Shown: positions 43,691-54,542 of the stretch, piece by piece | Layout of the letters: every line of letters starts with the position of its first letter | How positions within the stretch are numbered: the first letter of the stretch is position 1 | Assembly (NCBI RefSeq): GCF_000143415.4 | Contig: NW_003314344.1 | Coordinates: 512,367-576,366, forward strand | Reading direction: 5' to 3' | Length of the DNA stretch: 64,000 bases | From: Selaginella moellendorffii | Taxonomy: Eukaryota; Streptophyta; Lycopodiopsida; Selaginellales; Selaginellaceae | Made by a program: the position numbers and the translations under genes | Notes under the pieces: generated by a model | What the model saw: only the letters and a program-made list of their open reading frames with translations | The model's database searches: none | What the model was told of the DNA's origin: nothing

Positions 43691-45397
43691 CACACCTCCA
43701 TTGAAAAAGTGTTTGATCCACTATAAACACATTGTCATTTATATATATAAAAAAGTGCAATTTTCATCTAGTTATAAACTGAGGAACCACACAAAAGTAC
43801 TACATTATAATCCTCCCATGCATTCATTATATCCATCTTTATTTCATTGAACTCCCTCACCTAGTCATTTGGACCAACCTACAATAACATTTGTAAAGAG
43901 TTTGTCTTCTTTTATTTGTTGACATAAGTATGTTGGTGATAATAATAACTCCCTATGCATATAAAATAACACTACCAAATGTGTAATATTATATAGACAC
44001 TCTACTAACATTAATGATTCTGTGTAAATAAGTGACTCAAAGCTTTAACTTGCAATATACTATAAAACAAAAGTTGCATCAATGCATTAATCAAGACTAT
44101 GATTTTGATGTGGTAAGGGAAACTTAGTGTCAATGCTCTAGGCAAACACGAGTCAGTGTAGCTTTTATCATTTATTTGTTCACTCTCTATCTTATATTTC
44201 TTAGTTTTCCATTGATATATGTAATCCTTTACATTGTCAATTTTACACATTATGGGAGAAGCTTTTCAAGAAGCACTTGAACCACAACAACACTCTTAAG
44301 AGATAGACCCCTTCCTAGCCTACGATCTTGAGATACTAATGCAATGTACACTAGTTCACTCTAAATGAGGAAGCAAAATCCCTCATTCTGTAACCTTCCC
44401 TTAATTTAACACTTAAATTTAATTTAAAACATTTTTCATTTTTTGCAAAACCACTCACTTTTAAAACACTTTTCATTACCTTTACCAAGGAGAGTGCCCC
44501 AAGTATGAAGCAATAGCAAGTTTAACCCATACATCCCAAAGACACTTAAAATTTAGCATATATCACACTCAAAAGCCCTAACCTAAACTCTAAACTTTGC
44601 TGATGTGCCAAAAAAACTGGTATAGAGTTAAAATTTATATAGTGCAAAAAATCACACACATGGTACTGATCTAAACATATATGGCAAACACCAATACATG
44701 CCTATGTATAAGAAAAAAGTTATGCTAAAAATATTATTTAAGTCACACATCTGTTACAACAATTTATGTGTTTTATATATATATATTTTACAGGTTTGCA
44801 CACTTTTTTGGTAGGCCACCCACCCTAGGTACACTTTCCAAAACTGTAATTACAAATTACATACTATAGTTTGTTTAAGTAAACTTATAAAGATATTGAG
44901 GTGGTAGTGGATATATTTAAAATATGCTTAAATACTTTAAAACATTTTACCATCTAACAGTTATTATTCATTTAGATTAATTTTGTATTTATAGTTTATA
45001 TTATTTCCTAAACACTTTTTAGTATATTCTTGTTTATTCTACTATCATGATAAATATTGATTTATAAATTATAAACATGTCTATAATTATTTATCAATTA
45101 ATAATACTAAATAGAAATTAAGCAAACCAAGCATTCACAACAAATTATTTAAGTACATCTTTCTACTTTGTGAAGAGGGACCAAAGTTTAGTTTTGGTAC
45201 ATTTTGTTAATATTTAGTGTGGAAATGTCTTTTAAGGTCAAAGTCAATAACCCAATCACCTCCTATGAGGTTTAAGACTGTATTTTACTTTTCCCACTTT
45301 ATCTTTGACAAAAGTTGACTATCTGTGAAGAAATAACTTTTAAAAAATGAAAGCTTTTCGCCCTGTAATCCTACCCTCAAACTCACGTCGAAAGCAT

Positions 45398-45747
45398 TCA
45401 CTCCTCTCCACCAGACATTCGATATATCAACCTGGAAACCACGCTGCTTCTCAGCTCCATGATCTTCTTGCTGGGAAGAGAGCTCAAGAAGTCTAGCACG
45501 TCAACGCCACCACCCGTGATGGATCCATTGAGCACCGAGTAGCTCCCTAGTTGGCCGAGTCGTGGTGGATGAACACCCCGAGATGATGGCGTCAAATGCC
45601 GCTGTGTGCTGCAAGCAAAACTCTCGAGAAACTTTGCCACGCTTGGCCAGGGGTGATCCTCCGCAGTCGACATGCTCCGCCCGTTTCTGGCACTGCCGAG
45701 AAGAGTGCTTCTCACGATACTGGAAGTGTACGAGAAAGCCATTGGAG
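45398..45747. other. Broken coding-like segment at the hAT insertion site
   Basis: GC content rises to gene level. The minus strand is open for 120 codons (VDVLDFLSSLPSKKIMELRS) and the plus strand has shorter frames (LETTLLLSSMIFLLGREL; MLRPFLALPRRVLLTILEVY). I cannot assign a family. The plus-strand frame from 45672 reaches the hAT insertion point and would continue at 56309 in the empty site. Confidence 0.3.
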
Positions 45748-47939
45748 CAGTGTGTAACAAAGAATTTTTAGTGTACTGGAAAAAATCCTTGAATACTTAA
45801 AATGAATAGGATATATTTTTTTTGTACCGGCATAATCCTTAAAAGAGGAAATCTCATTCGGATAAATTCCTTAATATATGAAAACTATAAGGAAGTTAAA
45901 CATCTACAAACCGTCACTTTAGCTTGTATAAATATGCCTATAAGCTGCACCTTCCTTCCATGCTTGCACCACTGTTTCGAAATCAAACTCAGCTATTGGC
46001 GGACCCTCAATGGAGATCCTCACAAGCTCGTCAACCATCTCCGTCCCCATCTGGTTTCGAAACTTATTCTTCACCAAGTTGATTCTACTAAACCCACGCT
46101 CACATGATGCAGTGTTGCAGCATTGAACCATGCCGACCATTGCCAACTTCAGCAAGTTGGGATACTTCTTCGTCCAGATACTGTGAGCATAAATCATTCC
46201 CCAAACATCCATGAAAGTTTTCCCCTTCCACTCCACGGAAGCTATTATCTTCCATAAACTGTACTCTTCAGCCAGCTCTGCTTCATTGATCATCCCTGTG
46301 TAGAACTTTCCAAGTTCCTGAACCTCAAACTTACCAAAAGCTTTCAACTCACGCACTGATGAAGGTAAGTTGATAGGAGCTAAAAAGTGGAACTTGGAGA
46401 GAATACCAGTCGCCTCAGAGTCCTGTAACCTGGTCCTTATACCCTCCAAAAGACTAGTGCCAAAGTTCTTTTGAAACTCTAGTACCTCCTCCAAATCTTC
46501 TCCGTGAATCGACCTGATCATTTCCACGTCTCTGTATTCGTTTCCCTTAACTGATGACCTGAGCTCATCCAAAGGACCATTGCAGCGTCCATCATCTGGG
46601 ATTATAGGATATCCTCTACTATCCAACTGAAAACCATTCAAATCCACCTGCTTATCCAAATAGTATACCTGTATCTTGGCCATAGTTGCCTTGCATAAAG
46701 GTGCAACACTAGTCACGTCCATAGTCTGTGCTTGAAACTCCAGGTTCAGCTGATTTACCACTGCCAAGATATCTCCTAGAAAGTGGAGTGCATAAAGGAA
46801 CTTGAAACTCCTGAGATGGTCATATAGCTTCCTTGTTTGAGTTGTTCTCCCATCCTTAAAAAACTTGAATAGTGGTTCCAGACACTCACACATCCTGGTA
46901 ATGGCTCCACCCCTGTGTAAGCGACTAAATTTTCCATTCTACTTTAGTCACTTAACCACACCTTCAACCACTTGGAGGAGTCTCACTCACAACCTCCATA
47001 AGTCCTATTTCAGACTTGGGCTTGCTAGCCCCGAGAATGGCATCCCTGCCACTCAACCTTTGCACTTGATCCAAGTGCTCCACGTGTCCGATCCCATGAC
47101 CGACACCCCAAGGCACCACCGACATATCAGCCCGTTACGCTAAGGCCATGCCCCTTTACCTTGGTCACACCGGTGGACTAACACCATCTGCATCACAGTC
47201 CCATCTCTCAAGGACTGGGCCATCCATCCGTGAGTGATCATTCCAGATCCACTCCTTAGCATCCTTAGGATGCCCACAGACATGGGGAATAGCCTTCCCC
47301 AATATCCCTTTTCCGGTCTTCACCAAGTCCCTTTCTGCCCATGGCCGTGTTTGCCAACACTGCCACTGGATCAAGGCCCACCGGCCCGACCACTAAGTCC
47401 CAGGGTCCTTTGGGACTTCCTCACCACTTGACTGCATCCTTGGTCACTACACCAGAGGACTACTCCTCCCCCTTTCCATAGTCTAGGCCTTTGGGACAAC
47501 ATTTCGGAACACTGTGGCCCTACGTGGGCCTCATGGGTACTCTCCCTGCCTTTCGCCTTTGGGTGCTCTAGCCATGGGCTTAGAGCGAGGTTCCGTTGAG
47601 CCACGCCTGGTATCCAAGTAGGTAGTGCCACCCACACTTGGACTGGGAGCATCGGCCAGTCGATCTCCCGGGGGAACTAGAGACGGCTCTTGAACACTTC
47701 ACCAAGCTACCCTGCTTGTCGGTCCGTGTTCACTCTAGTCTTGGACTTCCCAGTGGTCAGCTCATCACCCAACACTGGGTCTGGCCTTCCTGGGCCCAAC
47801 TGGCCTTTCCTGGGCCAAACTGGCTCCACTGGGCTCCAACCCCCACACTCTCCCTACTATACTTTTGGAACCCCCCGCAGCCCCCCCCCCTCCCCCCCCC
47901 CCCTGGGGGACGATCGCTTTGGGCTTTCACCCAACTGCC

Positions 47940-48319
47940 TGTATTAGTATTCGGACTCGAACTTGGGCTCGAACTCGGACTCGGACTCGGTCTCGGTCCC
48001 GGTTTCGGACTCGGACTCGGTCTCGGTCTCGGCTTCGGCCTCGGTCTCGGTCTTGGTCTCGGGTCCATCTCGGACTCCATCTCGGGTCCATCTCGGACTC
48101 CATCTCGGGTCCATCTCGGACTCGATCTCGGACTCGATCTCGGACTCCATATCGGACTCCGTCTCGGTCCATCTCGGACTCCATCTCGGGTCCATCTCGG
48201 ACTCCATCTCGGACTCCATCTCAGACTCCATTTCGGGTCCATCTCGGACTCCATATCGGACTCCGTCTCGGTCCATCTCGGACTCCATCTCGGGTCCATC
48301 TCAGACTGATCTCGGACTC
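47940..48319. repeat. CTCGGACTCCAT-type minisatellite in left LTR
   Basis: Tandem 6- and 12-bp units such as CTCGGA, CTCCAT and CTCGGGTCCAT run to the assembly gap. All six frames are open and give Ser/Asp/Arg- or Leu/Gly-rich chance proteins, not counted as genes. A run of C (about 47881-47902) precedes it. Confidence 0.9.
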
Positions 48320-48419
48320 NNNNNNNNNNNNNNNNNNNNNNNNNNNNNNNNNNNNNNNNNNNNNNNNNNNNNNNNNNNNNNNNNNNNNNNNNNNNNNNNN
48401 NNNNNNNNNNNNNNNNNNN
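48320..48419. other. Assembly gap, 100 N
   Basis: Exactly 100 N, the usual placeholder for a gap of unknown size, inside the minisatellite. Confidence 0.99.
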
Positions 48420-48683
48420 AAAAAGAAAAAAACAAAAAAAAAAAAAAGGCCCCCCTAACAGGAACGCGGCGAAACGGCCTGCACCTTGGGCTACTTTTGG
48501 AGCTGTCTATTGGTTGCTCCTGCTTGCCCTCAAGCACTTGTTAGGAGTCCACTCCCGCTCTCGACCTTCCAAGTATGAGCTTTTAGTCCAAAAGTGTTAT
48601 GCTCGTTTGGCTTTCGCTTCGGCCACTACCACGTGGCACCCTTTCCGGCTCCACTTTGGGGCCTAGGGATTTTGTGTCTCACA

Positions 48684-48695
48684 ACTCCACCACCC
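48684..48695 (-). other. Polypurine tract of the LTR element
   Basis: Minus strand reads GGGTGGTGGAGT directly before the LTR start TGTGAGACAC, the position of a plus-strand priming purine tract. Confidence 0.6.
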
Positions 48696-51600
48696 ATAGA
48701 CGAAGTTCGATGTCCTCATCGAACGGTAAACCCTTTTATAAAGTAACACCCGCCTGTATTACCAGTTCCATCCTTGGCACCTAGCCAATATTTATCTATG
48801 GTTTAACACCAAAGGCTCACCATGCCTTGTCCATCCTCTAAGGAGGGTAATCTCTCCAACTTAGAAACTGATTGGACCACATGTAGTGGTTCTCTCCTTT
48901 TATTGGTTTAGTTGTCGTTAAACTTCTTAGAGACCCTTCTCTAAGTCAATCCCACTACTCCTTCTCGAGTAGTCTCAATTTCCATCTATTGAACGTTTGC
49001 ACCTTGGAACTTTTACTCTTTGACTTCTGGAAGTCAATGTCCTAAGTGTCTCCAACACCTTGCATTGCATATATTGTGCAATTCCACTTCCCCATCCTAG
49101 GAAGTTCTTTACTTGAGGGCACTATCATCCTCTTCTTCTATTTCGTGCCACTTTAGGCACTAAGTTCCATTTATCATACTTTGTGCTAGGGCTGTCCATG
49201 GCCCTATCATTTGGCTACCTTACCGCTCCCTCCCTTGGAGCTTCCACTTTCGCCAAATCGAAGCAATTTGGAATCCATCCTTGGAAACACACTTCCTTTC
49301 CCGCAATTTGTTAGCATCCAACACATTAGTGTTCCTCGCCTAACTTTGCCACTTGGGTTCCTTCCAAGGGATTCCACGGCCCTATCTTGGCCACTCATCT
49401 TTTGCTCCTATCCATTGATTGTTGCATCAAGCAACACAGGATCACTACCTCCCTCCTTGAGGTATTCTTTTGGTTCCATGGCAAAGCTCCACTTTGCCAA
49501 GTCCAGAGGGTGCTCACCCCTAGTAGGTCTCTTTAGCATTTTCTGCTATGGGCCCCTTCCACGGCCCAACTTTGTGACCCTCCTATGGGTCTCTCCTAGA
49601 GACTACTTTCCTTGGACAAACTATGCCATCACAATGACATAGCTCATTCCCCTAAGGTGCTTTTCCCACTTGGTCACCTTGACCAAGCCACACCATCATC
49701 AATAGTTCAAATCAACACTTTGAACTAGGAACCTTATTCCTTAACCCAAACAAGGACCTTGTCCTTATTTAGCCACAAGATCACCTAGTGATCTCACCTC
49801 GGCACCTTAACAGGTTTGCCAATAGGTACTAAGTCTTCCAGACCTTTAACTTGTTAACTATGACCCCGGGGGCATCCCCCACACTTGGCGGTGCGCCCAA
49901 GCCAGCCCTTCCGGCCAAGGGTCTATAGCAACTGAGACTGGGTGTCCCCATCTCATTCACCACGTCCTTGGTGCCACTGGCACCAAAGTGTTCAAGTTAG
50001 ATATGCTGAGCCACACTAAGCAATCTAACCGTGCATCACGACTCCGAGGCATCCCTCGTTTGGCGGTGTGCCCAAACTAGTCTCCACACTGAGAGTCCAT
50101 GACCACCGAAAAATGAGTGTCCTCACATTCCAATCCATCACCACGCCCTAGTGATTTGGGACTCGAACCCAAGCACTAGAGGGTCGGGACTCAAACCCAA
50201 CCTCCGTATATACGGACGGCATCACCTAGGATGCCTGGCGTGACTCATCACGCCGGTGCACCAACTTATACTTAAAGCGCGCTACAGATCACAGCTTAGG
50301 AACCTAGTTCCTCCGCATTGCCAAGTCCTCTCACTTGACATGTCTGTGATCATGCATGGACTCCTCCATACTCGGCCCCATGGCCCACCCTTTTTGAAGT
50401 TATCACCTTCAACTAGGGTATTTGTTCCCCCGACGTGCCAATCTCGCTTGGCAAGTCCTCCGACCACTGTAACATGGTTCCTGCATAAGCGTGAAAGTCC
50501 TTGATCCTCGACTTTTGTTCAAAGCCCTCTCTTTGAACACTCGGGAACTACTTCCCTAACCTTGATAGCCTTGCCTCATGGCAAGCTTCAAGACCACGCT
50601 TCTGCTGCGCCACTCTGATTTTGCGCGTTTCTTGAACCATTTACGTTTGGCCTTTCTAGGTACTAAGCTACCTAGAATCCTCTTTGGGAACTTGAAGGAA
50701 CTCTGTCCCTTAGCTTGCTAAGGCCTCCCTTTTTGCAAGCTTTCCAATTGCCACCTAGTCTAACATGGACAATTCCATATTTTAGACTCTCCATGGCATC
50801 ATGGTTGCTAGCGGCAACACCCTCGAGCCCCCACTTGATTCTCCACTCCCAGCTGGCATAACCAACCTTGGTTATGCCCTTCGATTCCTATGGTTCGGTT
50901 CTATCCCCTTACCTCTTGCTTTTGGCTTCACACCTTTCCTTCGGTCATTCTCCTCCAGACCAGGAGGATAGCTTTGCACTTTCTATCATGCCTTAGCAAG
51001 TATTCTTAGGGATGAACCTACCCGATAACCTAGGGAGTGGTTCCTCAATCCAGGTATGCTCACCCTATAATCCCACACACTGGGATTACATTGTTGCTTA
51101 CGGGCCTTTGCATGCCCATCGCTAGCCTTGCCAAAATTCCATTTTTGGCTTTGTCCAATTCGAGTAGACAGTCTTCTCCTGTCTCCACCACCTTGGACAT
51201 TTGGATAGCACCTACTATCCATCATCCGCTAGAGACTTAGTCCCTTGGGCCTTATCTACTGCCCTCGCGACATCAAACACCACCTTCTGGTGTTCTAGAG
51301 TGTGCGGGTGTCCCAATGATGGCTTTCTCGACAATGAGTATTTCCTTTTATGACATTGACTTACTATATCGCAACATAAACAACTTATCCCCCGTAAGGG
51401 TATATCCAACTTCCCTATGCTATTAAGAAGTCTTGGGTAGCTACCTTCTACCCGTTTAGCCCATTATTTTGCACCTCTTGCTTAGTTGCCTCATAGTTGT
51501 CAAGTCTTACAACTCATTGCTTGGTGCTTCCACACCTCCATCATTATCTGGGTCACCACACTCAAACTGTATGCTCTGCAGCTTAGGCTATGCCATTCCC

Positions 51601-52722
51601 ATTTCCCTTGGGATTCCTTTGGCAAGGGGTTCTCATGAACCCACCAACATAACCTCAAGGTATCACACCTTGGCAACATTTGGTGTCTCCACACCATCGG
51701 CTCCACGAGCCTACCTCTATGACACTTCTTCTTTGTGTCTAAGTCTTTGCCAAGACCAATATCGCTCTTTCTCATGCCAACTATCTGTTAGCACTGCACC
51801 ATAGAGGTCACACACAACTTTGTGTCAAAGTTGTTTTCTTTTTGGGAACACCTTTCCCACGACTTTAGCATAGCACATTTTGCCATCGATGAGATACCCT
51901 CTGTTCTCATCCTTGGATCCTATGATCCCCCCCATCCTTCGTGGGGTACAACACACCTCGTCCAAATGCTTCCATCAGTCCTTTTAGGACCATTCCTTGA
52001 CTCTACTTGAGTCATCCAGCAGGTTTGGACTTGGTTAATCCACAGACCCGTAAGGTCCTACTTGTGAGGCACTAGCTCACTGGAATACACTTCTTGCATT
52101 CCTGTCCTACTCAAAAGGACTATTTTCACAAGTGTTACTCTGACACTTAATTTTGTTCTCTGGGGGCAACCTTTGCCCCTTAGGACTACTTGTCCATGTG
52201 ATGAGAATACCACTCATCTCTAAGTACACCCCCCAACTCCTTGGGTTGTTCAAGCATTTATTAAAGGTAGCTCCGGCTACCATTTCAAGGACTTGAGTCC
52301 TCTTCCGTATTTGACCTCCCACGGTCATTACTTCTGGTCTCACATTCATGAGCACCAACCTCAACTATATGAGGATAATCTTGTGACTCCTTTATTGCTT
52401 TGGAGTCTTTATCTTTCCCGTGATCCCAACTGTAGTTGTTTACCACAACTACATTAGCCAGTTTGCTAAGTCAAACACTCATCTGGATCACATCCTCAAC
52501 TCTCTGAGGAAAACCATATACTATTCCCAAGATCCCAATGTCGTTCCATTATTGGCCCTTTTCTATCCACCACTTTGTCTACAAGTTCACACATGAACTA
52601 TAATGGAGAGCCATGTCTTCCCGACTTGCTGCTCCTCAAGGATAGGCCCACTCCTCGGACCTTCCGATGCCAACATCAATGGTGATATACCTGGGCACCA
52701 ATAAAAGTCGGACTAAGGAACA

Positions 52723-52735
52723 GCTCCGATACCAA
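52723..52735 (-). other. Primer-binding site for initiator tRNA-Met
   Basis: Minus strand reads TTGGTATCGGAGC three bases inside the LTR. The tRNA-iMet complement used by plant LTR elements is TGGTATCAGAGC, one mismatch. Confidence 0.75.
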
Positions 52736-52737
52736 GT

Positions 52738-54542
52738 TGTAAGCGACTAAATTTTCCATTCTACTTTAGTCACTTAACCACACCTTCAACCACTTGGAGG
52801 AGTCTCACTCACAACCTCCATAAGTCCTATTTCAGACTTGGGCTTGCTAGCCCCGAGAATGGCATCCCTGCCACTCAACCTTTGCACTTGATCCAAGTGC
52901 TCCACGTGTCCGATCCTATGACCGACACCCCAAGGCACCACCGACATATCATCCCGTTACGCTAAGGCCATGCCCCTTTACCTTGGTCACACCGGTGGAC
53001 TAACACCATCTGCATCACAGTCCCATCTCTCAAGGACTGGGCCATCCATCCGTGAGTGATCATTCCAGATCCACTCCTTAGCATCCTTAGGATGCCCACA
53101 GACATGGGGAATAGCCTTCCCCAATATCCCTTTTCCGGTCTTCACCAAGTCCCTTTCTGCCCATGGCCGTGTTCGCCAACACTGCCACTGGATCAAGGCC
53201 CACCGGCCCGACCACTAAGTCCCAGGGTCCTTTGGGACTTCCTCACCACTTGACTGCATCCTTGGTCACTACACCAGAGGACTACTCCTCCCCCTTTCCA
53301 CAGTCTAGGCCTTTGGGACAACATTTCGGAACACCGTGGCCCTACGCGGGCCTCATGGGTACTCTCCCCGCCTTTCGCCTTTGGGTGCTCTAGCCATGGG
53401 CTTAGAGCGAGGTTCCGTTGAGCCACGCCTGGTATCCAAGTAGGTAGTGCCACCCACACTTGGACTGGGAGCATCGGCCAGTCGATCTCCCGGGGGAACT
53501 AGAGACGGCTCTTGAACACTTCACCAAGCTACCCCACTTGTCGGTCCGTGTTCACTCTAGTCTTGGACTTCCCAGTGGTCAGCTCATCACCCAACACTGG
53601 GTCTGGCCTTCCTGGGCCCAACTGGCCTTTCCTGGGCCAAACTGGCCTTTCCTGGCCAAACTGGCTCCACTGGGCTCTAACCCCCACACTCTCCCTACTA
53701 TACTTTTGGAACCCCCCGCAGCCCCCCCCCCCCCCCCCCCCCTGGGGGACGATCGCTTTGGGCTTTCACCCAACTGCCTGTATTAGTATTCGGACTCGGA
53801 CTCGGGCTCGAACTCGGACTCGGACTCGGTCTCGGTCCCGGTTTCGGACTCGGACTCGGTCTCGGTCTCGGCTTCGGCCTCAGTCTTGGTCTCGGTCTCG
53901 GGTCCATCTCGGACTCCATCTCAGACTCCATCTTGGGTCCATCTCGGACTCCATCTCGGGTCCATCTCGGACTCCATCTCGGGTCCATCTCGGACTCGAT
54001 CTCGGACTCCATCTCGGACTCCATCTCGGACTCCATATCGGACTCCGTCTCGGTCCATCTCGGACTCCATCTCGGGTCCATCTCGGACTTGATCTCGGAC
54101 TCCATCTCGGACTCCATTTCGGGTCCATCTCAGACTCCATATCGGACTCCGTCTCGGTCCATCTCGGACTCCATCTCGGGTCCATCTCGGGTCCACCTCG
54201 GACTCCACTTCGGGTCCATCTCGGACTCCATCTCGGACTCCATATCGGACTCCATCTCGGACTCCACTTCGGACTCCACTTCGGGTCCACCTCAGACCCC
54301 ATCTCGGACACTTCCACGTGTCATGTGTTGGTCCTTTCTGGGTCTCTTTTTGGAGCCTTGCTTATTGGTTGCCTCGTGCTTGCTCCTCGAGCACTTTGTT
54401 AGGAGTTCCACTCCCGCTCTCGACCTTCCAAGTCTGAGCTTTTAGTCCAAACGTGTTATGCTCGTTTGGCTTTCGCTTCGGCCACTACCACGTGGCACCC
54501 TTTCTGGCTCCACTTTGGGGCCTAGGGATTTTGTGTCTCACA
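52738..54542 (-). repeat. LTR, 5' copy relative to element orientation
   Basis: Right LTR, complete at 1,805 bp. It starts TGTAAGCGAC and ends TTGTGTCTCACA on the plus strand, with a run of C at about 53724-53742. Compared with the left LTR it has an extra short tandem unit in the GGCCAAACTGG region (about 53625-53660). Confidence 0.92.
53787..54310. repeat. CTCGGACTCCAT-type minisatellite in right LTR
   Basis: The same array as in the left LTR, here uninterrupted for about 520 bp. Units alternate CTCGGACTCCATCT, CGGGTCCAT and, at its start, CTCGGTCTCGG. The open frames across it are by-products of a 3n repeat unit without stops. Confidence 0.9.

Larger units (their letters stand above)
40794..45397. 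other. AT-rich gene-free island
   Basis: About 4.6 kb of AT-rich DNA, in sharp contrast to the gene space on both sides. No open frame looks coding. It holds the degenerate satellite at 41.4-42.4 kb and the perfect hairpin at 43.6 kb, both listed separately. It is probably old transposon-derived or heterochromatic DNA; no element ends were recognised. Confidence 0.7.
46916..48683 (-). repeat. LTR, 3' copy relative to element orientation
   Basis: Left LTR, matching 52738-54542. It contains a 100-N gap (48320-48419) inside the CTCGGACTCCAT minisatellite. Just after the gap is an A-rich/GGCCCCCC stretch (48420-48480) absent from the other LTR. Confidence 0.9.
48684..52737 (-). other. Non-coding interior of the LTR element, densely packed with short perfect hairpins
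   Basis: No open frame above 143 codons and none with retroelement motifs. Instead short perfect inverted repeats follow one another along the whole 4 kb. Examples are GGCATAACCAA/TTGGTTATGCC (50855-50878), TTCTAGGTA/TACCTAGAA (50654-50677), ACAACTTTG/CAAAGTTGT (51814-51834), TAGTTCAAA/TTTGAACTA (49703-49727) and TGTAGTTGT/ACAACTACA (52431-52453). Composition is pyrimidine-rich on the plus strand. See findings for the full list. Confidence 0.8.
46916..54542 (-). mobile_element. Non-autonomous LTR retrotransposon (LARD-like)
   Basis: Two near-identical LTRs of about 1.8 kb (46916-48683 and 52738-54542) start TG and end CA. They are flanked by the 5-bp target duplication CCCTG (46911-46915 and 54543-54547). 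A primer-binding site matching the 3' end of initiator-tRNA-Met lies inside the right LTR on the minus strand, and a purine tract on the minus strand abuts the left LTR, so the element runs on the minus strand. The 4.05-kb interior has no gag, protease, reverse transcriptase or integrase frame. It therefore depends on a partner element. LTRs differ at about 1% in the first 850 bases, implying recent insertion. Confidence 0.93.

Noticed and set aside
44011-44250. 79-codon frame in the AT-rich island
   Set aside because: Composition-driven, no protein-like pattern, no neighbours.
47638-48458. Ser/Asp/Arg/Thr-rich and Leu/Gly-rich frames up to 296 codons in both LTRs
   Set aside because: They are six-frame translations of the CTCGGA/CTCCAT minisatellite, which has no stops in any frame. 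They start within LTR sequence and show no domain.
48684-52737. gag/pol remnants in the LTR element
   Set aside because: No zinc-knuckle, protease DTG, reverse transcriptase YxDD or integrase motif was found on either strand. The longest open frame (143 codons) is low-complexity Pro/Leu/Ser.
47940-54310. CRISPR-like regular repeats
   Set aside because: Direct minisatellite repeats without unique spacers, in a plant LTR.
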